Shown: positions 1 to 6,300 of the stretch, piece after piece | Layout: each line of letters opens with the position of its first letter | How positions within the stretch are numbered: position 1 is the stretch's first letter | NCBI RefSeq assembly: GCF_032970905.1 | Contig: NZ_JAWJZA010000033.1 | Source: Veillonella absiana | GTDB lineage: Bacteria > Bacillota > Negativicutes > Veillonellales > Veillonellaceae | Strand: one strand, 5' to 3' | DNA: 7,308 nt | The notes under the pieces: generated by a model | The model's input: only the letters and a program-made list of their open reading frames with translations | Database searches by the model: none | What the model was told of the DNA's origin: nothing | Position numbers and translations under genes: made by a program

Positions 1-121
1 ATTACCTAGAAAGTCCCTTGGGTATGATACGCCTGATGATTTATTTGAAGCTTATTTAGATACCGTCTATGCAGCTTAAATTATTTGGTTAAAGGTGTTC
101 AATTTGAACTTGCAATTTTAG
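1..121 (+). mobile_element. Right end of an IS30-family insertion sequence (partial)
   Basis: The transposase tail is followed after its stop by an IS-end-like stretch at about 91-121, containing GGTGTTCAATTTGAACTTGC and then AATTTTAG. IS30 elements carry terminal repeats of about 25-30 bp just outside the transposase gene, and this stretch has the right position and the GTTCAA/TTGAAC/TTGCAATTT character of such ends. The partner repeat at the left end is outside the window, so neither the exact boundary nor the short target duplication (2-3 bp in this family) can be proved here. The inferred boundary is near 121, about 85 bp before the adhesin start, which would put the insertion in or next to the adhesin promoter. 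Confidence 0.55.
2..79 (+). CDS. IS30-type transposase, C-terminal end only
   Basis: This is the last 25 codons and TAA stop of a gene that enters from the left edge. The visible peptide begins LPRKSLGYDTPDDLFEAYLD and ends TVYAA. The R-K-x-L-G-Y-x-T-P motif followed by a short acidic/aromatic tail is typical of the C-terminus of IS30-family DDE transposases, just after the catalytic core, and in that family the gene ends close to the right terminal repeat of the element. The catalytic residues themselves are outside the window, so activity cannot be judged. No start is visible. The next gene begins 127 bp downstream in the same direction. The family call rests on this short motif alone; another DDE transposase is the main alternative. 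Confidence 0.72.
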   Translation, partial: LPRKSLGYDTPDDLFEAYLDTVYAA

Positions 122-123
122 TT

Positions 124-158
124 TTTTTCTAAAAAATGATATGATATATTTAGAAAAA
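124..158. promoter_or_regulatory. AT-only inverted repeat upstream of the adhesin
   Basis: TTTTTCTAAA at 124-133 is the exact reverse complement of TTTAGAAAAA at 149-158, giving 10-bp arms separated by 15 bp. The pairing is almost all A-T and would be a weak hairpin in RNA. It lies between the IS end and the adhesin and overlaps the candidate -35 element. A symmetric operator for a DNA-binding regulator, or a weak bidirectional terminator, are both possible; an AT-rich chance palindrome is also possible. The left arm sits in a run of seven T (122-128). Confidence 0.4.
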
Positions 159-178
159 CATAAGTTTTTAATTATAAG
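149..178 (+). promoter_or_regulatory. Candidate sigma-70-type promoter of the adhesin gene
   Basis: TTTAGA at 149-154 (4 of 6 matches to TTGACA) and TATAAG at 173-178 (5 of 6 matches to TATAAT) are separated by 18 bp. Transcription would start near 185 and leave a short leader of about 20 bases carrying the ribosome site. A second weaker -10 candidate, TATGAT, is at 140-145 with only a poor -35 (TTTTAG, 116-121) at the edge of the IS. The region is very AT-rich, so chance matches are likely. Assignment is by inspection only. Confidence 0.4.
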
Positions 179-190
179 GGTATTGTTTTT

Positions 191-200
191 AGAGAGGAGA
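191..200 (+). promoter_or_regulatory. Ribosome binding site that fixes the GTG start
   Basis: The purine run AGAGAGGAGA contains AGGAG at 195-199, seven bases before GTG 207. It decides the start: translation from this GTG gives the expected ESPR motif from its first residues (MNKIYKVIYNKS), whereas the next in-frame ATG, at 249, would remove half of that motif and has no comparable site. Confidence 0.85.
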
Positions 201-206
201 ATATTT

Positions 207-395
207 GTGAATAAAATTTATAAGGTAATTTATAACAAATCTCTACAAATGTATCAAGTGGTGTCGGAACTTGCTAAAGGGCAGGGAAAAGTAAATGTAT
301 CTAAGCGTTTTCGCCAAGGTAGAATTAATGCAGAAAAAGCTTTTTTGACAGCAATAGTGATTGGCGTATTATCATCGACGGTTACTTTCGCCGCA
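207..395 (+). other. Extended signal peptide (ESPR plus Sec signal)
   Basis: Residues 1-25 (MNKIYKVIYNKS then QMYQVVSELAKG) match the ESPR consensus MNKIY-x-V-I-x-N-x-S/T...W/Y-x-V-x-S-E-x-A-x-G found on large autotransporters, where it slows export. A basic linker (KRFRQGR, residues 33-39) is followed by the hydrophobic core AFLTAIVIGVLSS (45-57) and the cleavage region TVTFAAG. Cleavage after Ala62 or Ala63 is expected. The residue order of the ESPR makes this one of the surest parts of the annotation. Confidence 0.93.
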
Positions 396-3300
396 GGCGT
401 GGTGAACAATGGTGATACTATTACAGGCGGTACTAATGTAACTGTTAACGAAACAGGCACGACGATTACGGTAGGATTAGATCCTGCAGTAGCAACGGAT
501 GCAGAAGTTACTGCAGCAGTGAATGCTTTAGCAAGTGGGCAAGTGGCAACTAATCAGGCGGATATTGCTACATTAAAGACAACCACAACACAACAGGGCA
601 CAGCTATTGGTAACTTGCAGTCGGCTGATACTAATTTGCAAAATCAAATCACCGCAAATGAAACAGCGAATGATACGAAAAACAGCCAACAAGATACAAC
701 AATAGCTGCCAATAAATCAGCTTCTGAAGCTGCCGATACAGCTCTTAGTAACCGCATTAACACAATTAACACTCTTAATACTACACTCGGTCTAGATGTG
801 ACTAAACCTGGTCTTAAGTATTTCAGAGCTAATTCTACAGAAGCAGATGCAATTGCAGGGGGCACTAACTCTATTGCAGTAGGTCCTAAAGCAGAAACAA
901 AAGCAAATGCGGAAAGATCCGTTGCCATTGGTTATGATAGCACTGCTAGAGCAGCAGAATCTGTTGTTATTGGTGACCATGCTACTTCTCAAGGTAGTGC
1001 GAATAAGAGTGTTGCTATTGGTAATGCAGCGCGTACTGGCTCCAATACAGAAGGTGGAGACACTACAATGGATGGGGCAGGAAGCCCTGTTCTTGGTGAT
1101 GGTACAAGTGCTATTGCTGTTGGCGACTCTTCTATTGCTCGTGGTGAAAGAGTAATTGCTATTGGTAAGGGTGCTGCTACTTATAATAGAGATGCAGAGT
1201 CTAGATTCTCTTATGATAGCATGGCAATTGGTACTGAAGCTATTGTGATTGCAGCTGATAATGCTATTGCGTTAGGGAAAAATGCAAAAATTGCTAAAAA
1301 TGCAGATTCTTCTGTTGCAATTGGTGACACAGCCGTATCTAGTGGAAAACGTGCAGTTGCTCTTGGCGTAGGGGCAACTGCTGGTGGAGTTTCTTCGTTA
1401 GCACTTGGCGATGGTGCAAATAGTACACAAGATAATACTGTAGCTATAGGTAAGGGTTCTAAAGCATACCAAACAGATACCGTTGCGATTGGAGATAATG
1501 CTACAGCTTTGACAACAAAAACTATATCAATTGGTCTCAATGCAGGTGCTGGTCAAGCTGCTGATGCAACAGGTACGAAACATTCGCATATAAATATTGG
1601 CGAAAATGCTGGTGCAAATGTAAATGGGCAATATAATATTGGTATTGGGTATAATGCGGGTTCTGGTGTAAGTGGTAAGGCTAGTATTGCTATGGGGGTT
1701 GAAGCTGGTAAGAATTTAACGAATCAACCAGAAACAGTAACAGATAATGTTTCTATTGGTAATAAAGCAAACTCTTATGCTAGTGCAACATCTATTGAAA
1801 AAGCAGTTGCTATTGGTGGTGCAGTGAAAGCACAAACAGGTAGTGTTGGTATTGGTTATGAAACAAATGCACAAGGTAAACAAGCAGTGGCATTGGGATT
1901 CCAGGCAAGTACTACGGGAGATCAAGGTGTAGCGGTGGGATATTCTGCAAAAGCTGATGCGAATAATGTGGCATTAGGATCTAATTCAGTAGCTACAAAG
2001 AAAACAGCGACTGGTTATCTTACTGGAATGGCATCAGAATCAGTAGTTTCTGTAGGTTCTAAGGATACAAATACAATGCGTCGTATTGTCAATGTAGCTG
2101 ATGGTGCAGATGATCAAGATGCAGCTACTGTTGCACAATTGAAAAAAGTAAAAGATAAAGTATTGGCAGATGTAAACACAGCAATTAACAATTTGCCAGC
2201 TAATCAAAATAGAGGGATAACTTACGATGCAGTTAACAGTTCATCAACTACTGCTGACGCAAGTATCAGTTTGAAAAATGATACAGGGAAAGGCACTCGT
2301 ATTTCAAACGTATCAAATCCAGTAACCGATATGGATGCGGTTAATTTACAGACTTTAAAAGCAGCAGTGAAAGAAGGTCAGCCAAAATATTTTAGTGCTA
2401 ATAATCAAGGTGGAGACTATGGTAATGCAGATAATGCCAATGCTACTGGAAAACGTTCTCTTGCTATTGGGCAAACAGTACAGGCTACTGCCGAAAATTC
2501 GGTAGCGGTTGGTAATGATGCAAATGCATATGGTATAGGTTCTATTGCAATCGGTTCTAAGTATGTAGGTAATGCAGCTCTTGATGATGGTGCTACGGAT
2601 CTATCTAGTGATACAAGCGTATCTAAGCAAAGTCAAGATTATCGCTATGGTATAGCTATTGGTGCAGGTGCTATTACAGAGGGGAATAACTCGCTTGCTA
2701 TTGGCAGTTTGGCTTCTGTTACTAATCAGAATATAGCTACTGGTACTGTTGATAGAGGCGTTGCTGTGGGATATCGTGCTAGATCTTCTGCAGATAAAGC
2801 CAATGCTATTGGTGACCGGGCTATTGCTAGTGGTAAGATGGCTAGTGCCATGGGGAGTGAAAGCTTGGCTGCTGGTACTTCCTCAATCGCAATTGGTACA
2901 AAAGCACAAACTGGAGCAGAGAACGATATAGCTATCGGAACTAATCAAAGTGTGACAGGTAAAAATTCTGGTAGTATAGGTTATGCAGGCCTTGAAACCG
3001 ATGCGAACAAGACCGTTATTACTGGAGAGGGTACATATTCTTTGGGTAATACAAACAGTCGTGTTGTTGGAGCTGAAAGTGGTATCTTTGGTAACTCTAA
3101 TTCAATAAACGCTGTAACTAATGTGCGTGTAGTAGGTAACACAAATAAAATCGGAGAAATAACTCCAGCCTCAGGGGCGCAAGCTCCTGATCCAAATACG
3201 GCTACTCCAGTTACTTATTTAAAAGACATTTATGTAAACGGTTACAATAATAAAATCAGTAGTGGCAGCAAACTTGCAAAAGATTTAAGTGGGATGTTTG

Positions 3301-6300
3301 TTCTTGGACATGATAACGAAGTGGCAAATATTACAGATCCTAATGCACCTGGAGAATTAGCAATTACTGATTCTACAGTAATTGGCGCACGTAACAAAGT
3401 AAATACAGAAGGCGCTTCTTACTTTGTATTAGGTAATGATGTAACAGCAACGCTTGCAAATTCAGTATATCTTGGAAGCAAATCTGCTTATACAGTAAAA
3501 GGCGCGTCTACTGCAGGTAATACAAATTATGCTTCTGAAGTGTTGAATGGACAAGCAAGAAACTTTGCAGGTGGAACAAATCTTGCTGGAGTAGTGACGG
3601 TAGGTGCACCTGGTGCAGAACGTCGTATTCAAAATGTAGGTGCTGGTTTAATTAATGCTACAAGTACAGATGCGATTAATGGTAGCCAATTGTATCAATT
3701 CACATTACCACTTCGTTTTGCAGGAGATAACTCTACCATTGGATCTACTGCAGCAGCAGATGTGAATGTAATTAAACGTGCTTCTGACCAAGCGATGTCT
3801 ATTCTTGGTGGTGCAACTAATTTAAGTGATAATAATATTGGTGTAGTAGCAGATGCAGCTACTAATAAAATGACTGTTAAATTGTCGAAAGAATTAAAGA
3901 ACCTAACTAGCGTTCAAACTGTGAATGGTACCAAAACAACAACAATGACTGGTGATGGTACAACTGTTAAAGACGGTGCGAATGTAACGACAGTTACTGC
4001 TGCTGGTACGACGGTGACAAATAATACGAAGAAGGTAACCCTTGCTGCTACTGGCCTCGACAACGGTAATAATCAAATCGTAAATGTAGCAAGTGGTCTT
4101 GGCGGCTCTACATTAGAAAATGCATCTGGTAATACACTTAATAACGCTACGAATGTTGACGATTTAAAACAAGCTATCACTAATATTACTGCCAAAGGTA
4201 CAGGTTATGGTGGTGATGCAGGTACAGCTTTCATTAATCCACTTGGACAACAAACAAATGTAAAAGGCGGTATAACGGATACCAATAAGTTAACTGATGG
4301 TAATATTGGCGTTGTTTCTGATGCAGGCAGCAAGACATTGAATGTAAAACTTGCGAAAGATTTACAAGGCTTAAATTCCGTAACAACTACGACACCAGAT
4401 GGTAAAACGAATGTGATGAACAGCAGTGGTAATACGGTGACCAATGGTACAAATGTAACAACGGTAACGGCTGCTGGCACGACAGTTACAGATGGAAATA
4501 AGAAAGTAACAGTTACAGTTACAGCAAACGGCTTAGATAACGGTGGTAATAAAGTTGTCAATGTGGCTAGTGGTTTAGATGGTGGTACTTTAGAAACTGC
4601 ATCTGGTTCTACGCTTACAAATGCTGCTAATATTCGTGATTTGCAGACTGCTATTACGAACCTTGATACGACTTTGACGAATAAAGGTACAGGCTATGGT
4701 GGTGATGCGGGAACTGCTTTCGTAACACCATTAGGAGAACAAACGAATATCAAAGGCGGCGTAACGGATCCTTCTAAATTGTCAGACGGTAATATTGGTG
4801 TGGTAGCAGATGCTACAACGAAGACATTAAATGTAAAACTTGCGAAAGATTTACAAGGCCTTAACTCTGTTACTACTACAACAGCAGATGGTAAGACCAA
4901 TGTGATGAACAGTACTGGTAACACTATTACAGATGGAACGAAAGTGACAACTGTAACTGCTGGTAGCACGACTGTAAAAGACGGTAATAATGTAACAACT
5001 ATTTCTTCTACTGGTACAACAGTAACTAGTACAACAGTAACGGGTGAAAATAAGACAGTAAAAGTTACAGCAAACGGCTTAGATAACGGTGGTAATAAAG
5101 TTGTCAATGTGGCTAGTGGTTTAGATGGTGGTACTTTAGAAACTGCATCTGGTTTGACGCTTACAAATGCTGCTAATATTGGAGACCTTAAAACGGCTGT
5201 AAATAATATTACAGATGCTGGATTTGGACTCAAAGATGAAGCTGGTAACGTAATTAATCAAAAACTTGGCACTGCTATTCAAGTAACAGGTGATAGTAAT
5301 ATTGATACGAAAGTAGTAGATGCTGTGGATGCTAATGGTGAGCCAACAGGTGGTAAAGCGTTACAAGTTTCTCTTAATAATGAGTTAGAAATTGGTAAGG
5401 CTGGCGCTGATGGAAAAGACGGTAAAATCGGAGTCAATGGTAAAGATGGTTCTGGCGTTGTCATTAACGGTAAAGATGGTTCAATTGGTCTTAATGGTGC
5501 AAAAGGAGCTAATGGATTAACCATTAAAGGCGCCGATGGCAAAGCGGGTGTAGATGGAGCTCCAGGAGAAACTAAAACTCGTATCACTTATGAATACACG
5601 AAACCAGATGGCACTACAGGAACAGAAAAAGTAGCTACTCTTAATGACGGTATGAAGTATGGTGGTGATTTAGGTACTGGTGGCGATGCATCTAAGCAAG
5701 TTATTAAGAAGAAATTAAACGAACAAGTAAATGTAGTTGGTGGCATTACTGATATGAAAAAAGTAGCAGATGTTCCTAACATCGCAGTAATTGCTGATGG
5801 CACAGATAACTTGACCCTTCGTTTAGCAAAAGACTTACAAGGTCTCACTTCTGTAACAACAACCACTCCAGATGGCAAAACTAATGTGATGAATGGTACT
5901 GGTAACACCATGACTGACCATGATAAAGTAAATACAGTTACGGCAGCGGGAACAACTATCACAGATGGTACTAAGAAAGTAACTCTTACTGCGGATGGCC
6001 TCAATAATGGCGACAATCAAATTACTAATGTAGCGAGTGGATATGCTACTGGCGAAACGATTCATAACGTGAGTGATGCAAGCAAATCTAATGCGGCGAC
6101 TATTGGTGATTTAACTAAAGTTGTTGATAAGACAGTTGGTGGTTTTGGTTTAATCGATAAAGAAGGTACGGAGTACAAAGAAGATCTTGGTAAATCGATT
6201 AAAGTGACTGGCGATGATAACATCAATACGAAGTTTATCGACTACACAACGACTGAAAATGGTCAACAAGTAACGAAGAAAGCATTGCAAGTAAGCCTCG

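Noticed and set aside
124..165. Intrinsic terminator for the transposase gene
   Set aside because: The hairpin is nearly all A-U with a 15-base loop, and only one G-C pair is possible in the arms; it is not a convincing terminator.
907..1155. Open + strand frame overlapping head 1, and a similar one at 2749-2931
   Set aside because: These are out-of-frame readings of the head repeats, rich in Leu/Val because GTTGCTATTGGT shifts to TTGCTATTG. There is no ribosome site and no known domain.
819..3056. CRISPR-like or tandem DNA repeats
   Set aside because: The regularity is at protein level (about 14-16 residue turns); codons differ from unit to unit and there are no constant repeats separated by unique spacers.
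4000..5050. Frameshift or pseudogene within the Thr-rich stalk
   Set aside because: The frame stays coherent through every module and arrives in register at the anchor; no stop codon was found.
4205..6016. Several long open frames on the minus strand (for example 4694-5233, 5279-5587 and 5588-6016) with Val/Pro/Leu-rich products
   Set aside because: They lie opposite the adhesin stalk and mirror its repeats; their composition (VTVV, LPS, APSLP) is what the complement of GGT/ACA/GAT-rich codons gives. They lack ribosome sites and recognisable domains.
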